A DNA stretch of 8,626 nucleotides from assembly GCA_002423305.1 (NCBI GenBank), contig DIVI01000035.1:1-8626 (forward strand), written 5' to 3'. A program made the position numbers and the translations under genes. Shown here in pieces: positions 1 through 6,797 of this stretch (positions within the stretch are counted from its first letter, which is position 1; each line of letters opens with the position of its first letter). This DNA comes from Methylococcus sp. UBA6136 (GTDB lineage: Bacteria > Pseudomonadota > Gammaproteobacteria > Methylococcales > Methylococcaceae). The notes beneath the pieces are model-generated. The model saw only the letters and a program-made list of their open reading frames with translations, was not told the DNA's origin and searched no databases.

Positions 1-395
1 ATCATGGCGGTGTGACCTGGATTAACGATTCAAAAGCGACCAATGTGGGCGCCTGCATAGCTGCCCTTGCAGGTATGGAGCAACCCGTCGTGCTGATTGC
101 CGGAGGAGACGGAAAAGGGGCTGATTTCAGCGTTTTGCGGCCAGTGGTGAAAGAAAAGGTCAAAGCGCTGGTTTTGATGGGGCGAGATGCACCACTGATG
201 CAATCCGCTCTCGAGGGTTTGGTGACTACCGTTCGAACGGCAAATATGGCTGAGGCCGTCAAGGCTGCCAGTGAATTGGCGACTGCGGGTGATGCCGTTC
301 TCCTGGCGCCAGCCTGTGCGAGTCTGGATCAGTACAAGGACTACCAGGAGAGGGGGCGGGTGTTTGGTGAGGAAGTCAGGAGGCTGGCCCGATGA
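1..395 (+). CDS. murD: UDP-N-acetylmuramoylalanine--D-glutamate ligase (MurD), C-terminal part, 5' truncated by window edge
   Basis: MurD is the cytoplasmic ATP-dependent ligase that adds D-glutamate to UDP-MurNAc-L-Ala, the second amino-acid step of the peptidoglycan precursor pathway. The window enters the gene mid-codon. Complete codons begin at position 3 and give 130 residues, about the last third of a protein usually near 450 residues. The visible part begins with HGGVTWINDSKATN, the family motif at the start of the C-terminal domain, whose Lys and Thr contact D-Glu in E. coli MurD (Lys319, Thr321). GGDGKGADF follows, and near the end comes CASLDQYKDYQERG, matching the E. coli Ser415-Leu416 to Phe422 substrate-binding segment. 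The Phe422 position is Tyr here, a conservative change. The stop overlaps the ftsW start by four bases (ATGA). The GTG at 12 is not a start; the frame is open to the window edge. Confidence 0.97.
   Translation, partial: HGGVTWINDSKATNVGACIAALAGMEQPVVLIAGGDGKGADFSVLRPVVKEKVKALVLMGRDAPLMQSALEGLVTTVRTANMAEAVKAASELATAGDAVLLAPACASLDQYKDYQERGRVFGEEVRRLAR
378..383 (+). promoter_or_regulatory. Strong Shine-Dalgarno for ftsW
   Basis: AGGAGG sits inside the last codons of murD, 8 nt before the ATG at 392. It fixes the ftsW start at 392 rather than at the in-frame ATG at 404, which would be 20 nt away. With the ATGA overlap, it allows both independent initiation and coupling to murD translation. Confidence 0.8.
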
Positions 396-1591
396 GTGCT
401 GTGATGTCGCCGAGCAGCCGCGGACTGGTGCTGCAATGGCGCGGAAATCGTTTTTATATCGATACCCTTCTCCTGCTGACATCGCTGGCCCTGCTGCTTT
501 TCGGGTATGTCATGGTCGCCTCTGCCTCTCTCCATCTCGGTGACAAGATGGCGGACGACAGTTTCTATTTTCCCAGGCATCAATTGATGCACATTGCATT
601 GGGTTTGATGGTGGGCTGTTTCATGGCTTCTGTGAAACTGGAGACTTGGAGAAACATTTCACTGCAACTTTTTTTCGTCGGCCTGCTTTTGTTGGTGTTG
701 GTGCTGATTCCTGGAATTGGCAAGGTGGTCAACGGCAGTTCCCGATGGATCAATCTGTTGGGACTGCGCATCCAGGTATCCGAAATCTTCAAGCTGATCG
801 CCGTCATCTATGTAGCCAGTTTCATTGATCGCCACATCAACGTTGTTAGAAACTCCTATCAGGGCATGCTGAGACCATTCCTGTTGCTGGGCGTTGCCGC
901 ATTATTGCTGCTGAAAGAGCCTGACTTTGGTGCGACAGCCGTCATCATGTCGGTGGCGCTCGGAATGTTGTTCCTGGCAGGTGCCAGTTTGTGGCAGTTT
1001 GCTAGCTTGATAGCCATCTTTATCGCGGCCGGGGTCATCCTGATCATGACTGCGCAATATCGACTACGGCGCGTCCTGAGCTTTCTCGACCCTTGGGACG
1101 ATCCTCTCAATAGTGATTTTCAGTTGACTCAGGCACTTATTGCATTCGGGCGCGGAGAGTGGACGGGTGTAGGGTTGGGTTCGAGTATCCAGAAGATGTT
1201 CTATCTGCCTGAGGCACACACGGATTTTTTATTTTCAGTGATTGGTGAAGAGCTTGGATTCATGGGGACGACATCGGTGATCCTGCTATTCATGGTTCTG
1301 GTATGGCGCGCTTTTGTGATTGGACAGTTGGCGGAGCAATCCGGCACCCGTTTCTCGGCGTTTCTGGCTTATGGCATCGGCATCTGGTTCGGGCTTCAGG
1401 CATTCATCAACATGGGCGTGAACATGGGATTGCTGCCAACGAAAGGGCTCACGCTGCCACTGATGAGCTATGGCGGCGGAAGTGTCATGGTGATGTGTGC
1501 CGCACTCGCCATCCTTTTTCGTGTGCGCAGTGAGTCAATTGCCGCAGTGACAGCAAAACCTAGAGTGAAGGCGACATGGGCAGGCGTGTAA
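392..1591 (+). CDS. ftsW: Septal peptidoglycan glycosyltransferase FtsW (SEDS family)
   Basis: FtsW is a polytopic inner-membrane SEDS protein that polymerises lipid II into glycan strands at the septum, working with the transpeptidase FtsI. The product is 399 residues, a normal length for the family. About ten hydrophobic segments are visible, at roughly residues 22-44, 63-80, 90-107, 132-145, 161-175, 182-197, 201-220, 280-308, 322-345 and 357-377. Signature sequences include GSSRWI (115-120), KEPDFG (175-180), PEAHTDFLFSVIGEELGF (273-290) and PTKGLTLPLMSYGGGS (349-364). Asp278 in PEAHTD matches the essential Asp297 of E. coli FtsW. The last signature is usually SYGGSS in E. coli; here the next-to-last residue is Gly. 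The ATG at 392 overlaps the murD stop and has a strong Shine-Dalgarno 8 nt upstream. FtsW is preferred over RodA because of the dcw context and the HTDFLF and TKGLTLP motifs. Confidence 0.98.
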   Translation: MSAVMSPSSRGLVLQWRGNRFYIDTLLLLTSLALLLFGYVMVASASLHLGDKMADDSFYFPRHQLMHIALGLMVGCFMASVKLETWRNISLQLFFVGLLLLVLVLIPGIGKVVNGSSRWINLLGLRIQVSEIFKLIAVIYVASFIDRHINVVRNSYQGMLRPFLLLGVAALLLLKEPDFGATAVIMSVALGMLFLAGASLWQFASLIAIFIAAGVILIMTAQYRLRRVLSFLDPWDDPLNSDFQLTQALIAFGRGEWTGVGLGSSIQKMFYLPEAHTDFLFSVIGEELGFMGTTSVILLFMVLVWRAFVIGQLAEQSGTRFSAFLAYGIGIWFGLQAFINMGVNMGLLPTKGLTLPLMSYGGGSVMVMCAALAILFRVRSESIAAVTAKPRVKATWAGV

Positions 1592-2670
1592 TGATTCTGG
1601 CGGGTGGGACCGGCGGGCACGTTTATCCTGCCTTGGCTGTGGCGCTTGAGTTGATCGATGCTGGGCATGAGGTCGTTTGGATGGGGACCCACAAGGGGCT
1701 GGAGGCGCGGGTTATTCCGGCGGCTGGCATTCCCTTGGAGTGGCTGTCCGTCGCGGGTCTGAGGGGTAAAGGGTGGCGAGATACCTTGAAAGCCCCCTTC
1801 ATGCTTCTGAGGGCGCTTCGTCAATCCAAGGCGATACTTCGTCGTGTCAAGCCTGATGTGGTGCTGGGCATGGGGGGGTTTGTGTCGGGGCCAGGTGGGT
1901 TGATGTCTACCATGATGGGGATCCCATTGATTCTGCATGAGCAAAATCGTGTGCCCGGCACAACCAACCGATTGCTGGCCAAGCGCGCTTCGGCGGTTCT
2001 TGAGGCATTTCCCGAAAGTTTTCCAAGCAAGGTAAAAGCAATCGCTACGGGAAATCCGCTCCGTCGTGAAATCGCATCATTGCCCGTCAGGCAGATCAGC
2101 TGGGCACCAGGACATCCGCTCAATATTCTGGTGGTGGGTGGCAGTCTAGGCGCCAAGGCGCTGAATGAGGCCGTTCCAGAAGCCTTGGCAAGATTGGGTC
2201 ATCCTCTGAATATTCGTCACCAAACCGGCCAAGCCATGCGTGCCGAGACAATTGAGCGATATGGCGCAGCGCGTCTTGTGGCCAATGTCAGCGCCTTCGT
2301 GGAAGATATGGCCGAAGCGTATGGCTGGGCCGATCTCGTCATCTGCCGATCCGGGGCGATGACGGTCAGCGAATTGGCCGCTGCCGGCCTGGCTGCGATC
2401 TTGGTGCCTTATCCCCACGCCATCGATGATCATCAAACTAAGAATGCCCGTTATCTCGCCGATGTGGGTGCCGCCCAACTCATCCCGCAAGCTGAGCTGA
2501 CCCCTGAGAGTTTGGCTGCCGTACTAACAAATTTGCTCGAGACCCCGGGAAAAATTGACGTGATGTCGCAAAAGGCCAGAGCCATGGCCAAGCCTGAGGC
2601 AACACAGATCGTGGCGGGTATTTGCCTTGATAAAGCGCTGGATACTGCTGAGGTCGGAAGGAAAACATGA
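1576..2670 (+). CDS. murG: UDP-N-acetylglucosamine--undecaprenyl-PP-MurNAc-pentapeptide GlcNAc transferase (MurG)
   Basis: MurG is a GT-B glycosyltransferase peripheral to the inner leaflet of the cytoplasmic membrane. It transfers GlcNAc from UDP-GlcNAc to lipid I to make lipid II, the substrate of FtsW. The product is 364 residues, normal for the family. Visible motifs in order are GGTGGH (10-15, N-terminal glycine loop), GMGGFVSGP (98-106), HEQNRVPG (121-128), GGSLGA (188-193, C-terminal glycine loop), RSGAMTVSELAAAG (258-271, with the Glu expected to bind ribose) and PYPHAIDDHQTKNA (278-291, uracil and GlcNAc contacts). I chose the ATG at 1576, which overlaps ftsW by 16 nt and has GAAGG 4 nt upstream. 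The alternative ATG at 1591, in a TAATG overlap with the ftsW stop, would remove five residues (MGRRV) ahead of the first strand, and homologues normally have a few basic residues there. Confidence 0.98.
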   Translation: MGRRVMILAGGTGGHVYPALAVALELIDAGHEVVWMGTHKGLEARVIPAAGIPLEWLSVAGLRGKGWRDTLKAPFMLLRALRQSKAILRRVKPDVVLGMGGFVSGPGGLMSTMMGIPLILHEQNRVPGTTNRLLAKRASAVLEAFPESFPSKVKAIATGNPLRREIASLPVRQISWAPGHPLNILVVGGSLGAKALNEAVPEALARLGHPLNIRHQTGQAMRAETIERYGAARLVANVSAFVEDMAEAYGWADLVICRSGAMTVSELAAAGLAAILVPYPHAIDDHQTKNARYLADVGAAQLIPQAELTPESLAAVLTNLLETPGKIDVMSQKARAMAKPEATQIVAGICLDKALDTAEVGRKT

Positions 2671-4112
2671 AGCTCTCGGATGAAATGTATGGGCAGCATG
2701 GCATGAGTAAAATTCGTCGCATCCACCTTATCGGTATCGGGGGGACGGGGATGAGCGGCATTGCCGAGGTATTGCTGAATCTCGGATACGGGGTCTCGGG
2801 TTCCGATCAGGGAGACAACGCGGCCACGCGGCGGCTGGCCAGTCTGGGCGCAACTATCTACCGCGGGCATGAAGCCGCCCATGTCGAGGGCGCCGAGGTG
2901 GTGGTTGTCTCGACGGCCATTGACCGGTCAAACAGTGAATATGATGCGGCTTTAACCCACAAGATACCGGTGATCTCCCGTGCGGAAATGCTGGCTGAAT
3001 TGATGCGGTTTCGTTTTGGTATTGCCGTCGCGGGAACGCATGGCAAGACCACCACGACCAGCCTGACCGCGAGTGTTCTGGCCGAGGCCGGGCTGGACCC
3101 CACCTTCGTGATCGGTGGCCGCTTGAACAGCGCGGGTACCAATGCGCAGCTGGGCAAAGGATCGTTTCTCGTGGCTGAAGCGGATGAGAGCGATGCCTCG
3201 TTCCTGCATCTCCAGCCCATGATTGCGGTGGTCACGAATATCGATCGGGACCACATGGAAACCTATGAAGGTGATTTCAACCGTCTCAAGCAGACGTTCA
3301 TCGAGTTTTTGCATCATGTACCGTTCTACGGCATGGCGGTACTCTGTCTGGAAGACGAAGGCATACGGGAAATTTTGCCGGAAATCAGCAAGCCGGTCAG
3401 AACCTATGGGTTCATGCCCGAGGCTGATATCCGAGCTCTTGATGTGCGTCAGGACGGGATGCGGAGCATATTCAGGGTATCCCGCAGAGGCCAGGCATGC
3501 GACTTTGAGGTCACCTTGAATCTACCGGGACGGCATAACATCCTGAATGCCTTGTCGGTGATCGCCATAGCGGATGAACTGGAGATCGACCCAGCCACCA
3601 TTCAGCGAGCCCTGAGCCAGTTCAAGGGGATCGGGCGAAGATTCCAGGTCAATGGCGAGATGCCTTTGGGTGATAAATCCGTCACCTTTGTCGATGATTA
3701 TGGACATCACCCTCGCGAAATCGAAGCCACTCTGGATTCCGCCAGACAGGCCTATGCAAGCAGGCGTTTGGTAATGGTATTCCAGCCTCATCGCTACAGC
3801 CGGACGCGCGACCTGTTCGAAGATTTTGTCGAGGTGCTTTCGAAAACCGACGTGCTGATCCTGGCTGAGGTCTATCCAGCCGGTGAAAAGCCCATTAATG
3901 GTGCTGACGGGCGATCGCTGTCGCGTGCCATTCGTATCCGCGGTCAGATCGAGCCGGTATTCGTGGCTGAGTTGGGCGATCTGGCAGGTTTGCTGCCCGG
4001 TATTATTGAGCCGGGTGATGTGGTGTTGACGCTGGGGGCGGGGAGCATTGGTCAATGGGCGGCAGAATTGCCGGAACGCATGGCCAACCTGCTTTCAGTT
4101 AATAATCAATGA
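2667..4112 (+). CDS. murC: UDP-N-acetylmuramate--L-alanine ligase (MurC)
   Basis: MurC is the cytoplasmic ATP-dependent ligase that adds L-alanine to UDP-MurNAc, the first amino-acid step of the stem peptide. The product is 481 residues, close to the E. coli length (491). Three Mur-ligase domains are evident. The N-terminal UDP-binding Rossmann domain has GIGGTGMSGIAE (23-34). The central ATPase domain has the P-loop AGTHGKTTTT (122-131), EADESD (171-176) and NIDRDHMETY (191-200). The C-terminal domain has GRRF (323-326), DDYGHHP (343-349) and QPHRYSRT (373-380). YGHHP and HRYSR are typical of MurC rather than MurD, MurE or MurF. The ATG lies in an ATGA overlap with the murG stop and is preceded by GGAAGGA, ending 4 nt upstream. 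An internal ATG at 2703 (residue 13) is possible, but a short N-terminal extension is usual in this family. Confidence 0.98.
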   Translation: MKLSDEMYGQHGMSKIRRIHLIGIGGTGMSGIAEVLLNLGYGVSGSDQGDNAATRRLASLGATIYRGHEAAHVEGAEVVVVSTAIDRSNSEYDAALTHKIPVISRAEMLAELMRFRFGIAVAGTHGKTTTTSLTASVLAEAGLDPTFVIGGRLNSAGTNAQLGKGSFLVAEADESDASFLHLQPMIAVVTNIDRDHMETYEGDFNRLKQTFIEFLHHVPFYGMAVLCLEDEGIREILPEISKPVRTYGFMPEADIRALDVRQDGMRSIFRVSRRGQACDFEVTLNLPGRHNILNALSVIAIADELEIDPATIQRALSQFKGIGRRFQVNGEMPLGDKSVTFVDDYGHHPREIEATLDSARQAYASRRLVMVFQPHRYSRTRDLFEDFVEVLSKTDVLILAEVYPAGEKPINGADGRSLSRAIRIRGQIEPVFVAELGDLAGLLPGIIEPGDVVLTLGAGSIGQWAAELPERMANLLSVNNQ

Positions 4113-5035
4113 CCCTGTCTGGGACTGAACCGGAGACGGGCGACACCCTTATTCGCGGGGAGGTTCGTTTTGATGAGCCCATGTCAGAGCATAATTCCTG
4201 GCGGGCGGGTGGCTCTGCCGAAAGGTTTTTCATCCCTGCCGACCTGGATGATCTTCGCGTATTTCTGAAAACGCAGACGAAAGCCGACGACCTTCTGCTT
4301 TGGGTGGGGCTGGGCAGCAATTTGCTGGTGCGCGATGGCGGAATTCGCGGAACAGTGATTTGTACCCGTCATCGACTAAAAGGAATGAACCCTGTCGCAC
4401 CCGGAAGAGTAGCGGTTGAGGCCGGAGTGCCATGCGCTCACGTTGCCAAGTTTTGCGCCGATCAGGGGTTGGTCGGGGCCGAGTTTCTTGCGGGCATTCC
4501 CGGCACCATGGGGGGAGCGCTGGCCATGAATGCTGGGGCCTTTGGCGGTGAAACATGGGATCTTGTGGATCGGGTGACAACCGTGGATTCACAGGGAGAG
4601 CTGCAGGTGAGGGATCCCGCGCACTACCAAGTGGGATACCGCAGCGTTCGAGGACCCACAAACGAATGGTTTGTCGGTTGCGAGTTGGCTCTTCAGGTGG
4701 GCGACGTCGCAGTCAGTCGCACGAAGATTAAGGGTTTGTTGGCCCGTCGCAATGAAACACAACCGACGAATATGCCCAGTTGCGGCTCGGTGTTTCGTAA
4801 TCCCGATGGAGACTTTTCAGCTCGCCTCATTGAGGCCTCCGGTCTTAAGGGATACACCATCGGTGGCGCTCAGGTTTCCGAGAAGCATGCCAACTTCATC
4901 GTCAATACGGGGAAAGCCAGCGCTGCAGACATCGAACGTTTGTTGCGGTTCGTGCAGGCTGAAGTTCTGAGGCTGCAGGGGGTTTATTTGGTGCCGGAAG
5001 TGAAAATTGTGGGTCGTGAACCAGAGGAGGCATGA
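4109..5035 (+). CDS. murB: UDP-N-acetylenolpyruvoylglucosamine reductase (MurB), type II-like
   Basis: MurB is a cytoplasmic FAD-containing reductase that uses NADPH to convert UDP-GlcNAc-enolpyruvate to UDP-MurNAc, the substrate of the neighbouring MurC. The product is 308 residues. This matches the shorter type II form (S. aureus class, about 300) rather than the type I E. coli enzyme (about 340). FAD-binding signatures are GLGSNLLV (67-74) and the glycine-rich segment 128-148 that begins AGIPGTMGG. Expected catalytic residues are Arg178 in GYRS, Ser227 in CGSVFRNP (proton donor) and Glu297 in VPEVKIVG. The ATG is in an ATGA overlap with the murC stop. No Shine-Dalgarno is visible before it, so translation probably depends on coupling to murC. 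The in-frame ATG at residue 25 is unlikely, because homologues carry a similar N-terminal stretch before the EHNSWRAGG motif. Confidence 0.98.
   Translation: MTLSGTEPETGDTLIRGEVRFDEPMSEHNSWRAGGSAERFFIPADLDDLRVFLKTQTKADDLLLWVGLGSNLLVRDGGIRGTVICTRHRLKGMNPVAPGRVAVEAGVPCAHVAKFCADQGLVGAEFLAGIPGTMGGALAMNAGAFGGETWDLVDRVTTVDSQGELQVRDPAHYQVGYRSVRGPTNEWFVGCELALQVGDVAVSRTKIKGLLARRNETQPTNMPSCGSVFRNPDGDFSARLIEASGLKGYTIGGAQVSEKHANFIVNTGKASAADIERLLRFVQAEVLRLQGVYLVPEVKIVGREPEEA
5023..5030 (+). promoter_or_regulatory. Shine-Dalgarno for ddl, next to tandem ATG codons
   Basis: AGAGGAGG at the end of murB lies just before two adjacent in-frame ATG codons at 5032 and 5035. The AGGAGG core ends 1 nt before the first ATG and 4 nt before the second. 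Using AGAGG (5023-5027) the gaps become 4 and 7 nt. Spacing alone favours the second ATG, while the ATGA overlap with the murB stop favours the first. The products differ by one N-terminal methionine. Confidence 0.7.
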
Positions 5036-5976
5036 TGAGTCGGCAAGTAAAGGATCCCGGTGAATTTGGGCGTGTTGCGGTGCTCATGGGGGGATCTGCG
5101 GCTGAACGCGAAGTGTCACTGAAGAGTGGACGGGCGGTTCTGGAGGCGCTTTTGAACAAAGGTGTCAATGCCGTTGGGCTGGATGTCGGTCGGCAAATGA
5201 CGCAGCCCCTGACCGAGGACGGAAAGGGGTACGACCGCGTTTTCAATATCATTCATGGCCGGGGCGGAGAGGATGGTGTCCTGCAGGGCGCGCTTGAGGC
5301 TCTGGGCATCCCATATACCGGCAGTGGTGTGCTCGCTTCGGCGCTCAGCATGGACAAATTGCGCACCAAGTTGTGCTGGATGGGCGCTGGCTTGCCTACT
5401 CCACGCTGGATGCGAATCAGTTCGGAGGAAGATTTGGTGGTCTGTGAGGAAACACTGGGTTTCCCCGTGATCATAAAACCGGCTCAAGAGGGCTCCAGCA
5501 TTGGGATGAGCAGGGCGGATGACCGTGAACAGCTCAAGGAGGCATGGCGTACCGCATCGTTATATAATTGCGACGTGTTCGCCGAATCCTGGGTTGTGGG
5601 CAATGAGTACACCGCTGCAATCCTCAATGGCAAGCCTCTTCCACTGATTCGCCTTGAAACCCCCCATACCTTTTATGATTTCGACGCCAAGTACCGCGCC
5701 GAAACCACTCAATACCATTGCCCTTGTGGTCTATTGCCCGAGCAAGAACAACGCTTTCAGCGACTGGCGGCGGAAGCCTGCGAGATGGTTGGAGTCTATG
5801 GATGGGCCAGAGTGGATCTGATGGTTGACCATGATGGAAAGCCTTGGTTGATAGAGGTCAACACGGTGCCGGGTATGACCGATCATAGTCTGGTTCCCAT
5901 GGCAGCCAGGCAAGCGGGTATTTCATTCGATGATCTGGTCTGGCAGATCCTCGAAACCAGCCTGGACCGGGATTGA
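5032..5976 (+). CDS. ddlB: D-alanine--D-alanine ligase (DdlB type)
   Basis: This cytoplasmic ATP-grasp ligase joins two D-alanines to form the dipeptide that MurF adds to the precursor. The product is 314 residues (E. coli DdlB 306). Motifs are GGSAAEREVSLKSG (20-33, with Glu25 expected to bind the first D-Ala), HGRGGEDG (75-82), the ATP-binding lysine in VIIKP (Lys149) and the loop EGSSIGMS (153-160). Metal and product ligands follow: Arg260, Asp262, Glu275 and Asn277, then PGMTDHSLVP (280-289). From the middle onward the residues run five ahead of E. coli numbering: Lys149/144, Ser155/150, Glu192/187, Tyr221/216, Asp262/257, Glu275/270. The Tyr at 221 predicts D-Ala-D-Ala rather than D-Ala-D-Lac synthesis. 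The start overlaps the murB stop (ATGA). The second ATG at 5035 is equally possible. Confidence 0.97.
   Translation: MMSRQVKDPGEFGRVAVLMGGSAAEREVSLKSGRAVLEALLNKGVNAVGLDVGRQMTQPLTEDGKGYDRVFNIIHGRGGEDGVLQGALEALGIPYTGSGVLASALSMDKLRTKLCWMGAGLPTPRWMRISSEEDLVVCEETLGFPVIIKPAQEGSSIGMSRADDREQLKEAWRTASLYNCDVFAESWVVGNEYTAAILNGKPLPLIRLETPHTFYDFDAKYRAETTQYHCPCGLLPEQEQRFQRLAAEACEMVGVYGWARVDLMVDHDGKPWLIEVNTVPGMTDHSLVPMAARQAGISFDDLVWQILETSLDRD
5563..5568 (+). promoter_or_regulatory. Candidate -10 element (TATAAT) inside ddl
   Basis: A perfect TATAAT lies in ddl about 420 nt upstream of ftsQ, spanning the Tyr-Asn codons of the ASLYNC stretch, in an AT-rich patch (TTATATAATT) within otherwise GC-richer coding sequence. 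In E. coli, promoters for ftsQAZ lie inside ddlB, so the position is plausible. No TTGACA-like box is found at 16-18 nt spacing and there is no TG extension, so this is weak support and may be chance. Confidence 0.2.
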
Positions 5977-5984
5977 GATTTCGC

Positions 5985-6797
5985 ATGAGTCGCGCTCGGC
6001 AGAAACCCCGCAGAAAAAAATCCAACTACCTGGGGGTGGTTTTGGTCGCTGGGGTCTGTTTGGTCGCCGGATTTATGGTGATGCAGACGCGAGACACCCT
6101 CAAGGCCTCGTTTGATGCGATGTTTCCCATCAAACAGATTCGCATCGAGGGAGAGCTTGCCAATGTCGACCCTCAGATACTTGAGCAGAGCCTTCTCCCT
6201 TTGGTGAGGGGAAACTATTTGACGGTAGATCTGAATGCGCTTGAACAGGCCGCGTCGGACGTAGGGTGGGTGGGCTCTGCAAGCGTGACGAGAATCTGGC
6301 CTGACACGCTGCAAGTCAGTCTCACTGAGCAGAGACCGATCGCTCGCTGGGGAGACGATAGTCTGTTGGGAGAATCGGGTGAGGTGTTTGCATTGCTCGG
6401 TCAGTCCGCTGATTTTTCACCATTGCCCATGCTGCATGCGCCGCGAGGGCATGAGCTAGAGGTGCTCGGGATGATGGGCGAGCTCAACAATAAACTTCAG
6501 CCTCGTGGCACATACGTGTCTTCGCTCAGGATCAGCGATCGATTAGCCTGGACGGTCATCCTTTCGGATGGCTTGGAAATCTCCATTGGGAATCAGGATC
6601 CCCTGAAAGCCCTGGACCGTTTGTTAGGTGTATTGCCTGGCTTGGGCGAGCAGCGCTTGGCCCTGCTGAAAAAGGTGGACTTGCGTTATCCGAGAGGGTT
6701 TGCCGTTACCTGGAAGTCGCAGCCGGTGGAGGATGCAGAACCATCTTCCGGGCAGGGGTCACCCCAAAAAAACACCGATGGGATCAAGAAAACATGA
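5985..6797 (+). CDS. ftsQ: Cell division protein FtsQ
   Basis: FtsQ is a bitopic inner-membrane divisome protein that bridges cytoplasmic division proteins to the periplasmic FtsB/FtsL and FtsW/FtsI complex. From the ATG at 5985 it has 270 residues. It shows a very basic cytoplasmic tail (residues 1-13, rich in Arg and Lys), one membrane segment (about 15-33), a POTRA domain starting near FPIKQIRIEG (47-56), the FtsQ motif TRIWPDTLQVSLTEQRPIARW (102-122), and a beta domain ending near KVDLRYPRGFAVTW. A polar, probably disordered tail of about 25 residues follows. An alternative TTG start at 5973 adds four residues and would make a TTGA overlap with the ddl stop, echoing the ATGA junctions upstream. 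I prefer the ATG because TTG is a weaker initiator and neither start has a good Shine-Dalgarno. Two A7 tracts lie in the gene (6014-6020 and 6766-6772). Confidence 0.95.
   Translation: MSRARQKPRRKKSNYLGVVLVAGVCLVAGFMVMQTRDTLKASFDAMFPIKQIRIEGELANVDPQILEQSLLPLVRGNYLTVDLNALEQAASDVGWVGSASVTRIWPDTLQVSLTEQRPIARWGDDSLLGESGEVFALLGQSADFSPLPMLHAPRGHELEVLGMMGELNNKLQPRGTYVSSLRISDRLAWTVILSDGLEISIGNQDPLKALDRLLGVLPGLGEQRLALLKKVDLRYPRGFAVTWKSQPVEDAEPSSGQGSPQKNTDGIKKT
6767..6773 (+). other. Candidate -1 ribosomal slippery heptamer A-AAA-AAC near the end of ftsQ
   Basis: The ftsQ codons CAA AAA AAC (6765-6773) contain A-AAA-AAC in the phase required for -1 slippage (X-XXY-YYZ). An SD-like AGGGG (6754-6758) ends 8 nt upstream; upstream SD-like sequences stimulate the dnaX frameshift in E. 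coli. A 4-bp GC stem, GGGG-TCA-CCCC (6755-6765), also precedes it. A -1 shift would bypass the ftsQ stop and add 25 residues after Asn263 instead of 7, ending at TAA 6848-6850. No strong stem is seen downstream, so frameshifting is hypothetical; the tract may simply encode Gln-Lys-Asn. Confidence 0.25.

Noticed and set aside
1872..1878. Run of seven G in murG as a possible phase-variation tract
   Set aside because: It encodes the conserved GMGGF motif of an essential gene, in frame, and the length is ordinary; phase variation is implausible.
5825..5853. TTGACC in ddl as a -35 box
   Set aside because: No acceptable -10 element occurs at 16-18 nt spacing (TTGATA matches only two positions).
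6014..6020. A7 tract early in ftsQ (AGA AAA AAA) as a second slippery site
   Set aside because: It encodes the basic juxtamembrane tail. A -1 shift would give a truncated product ending at 6115 with no useful context. It does show that A7 tracts occur in this gene without a special role, which tempers the 6767 finding.
6755..6772. GC stem followed by an A run as a terminator
   Set aside because: On the + strand the stem is followed by A, not T. On the - strand the T run precedes the stem. The stem is only 4 bp and lies inside ftsQ.
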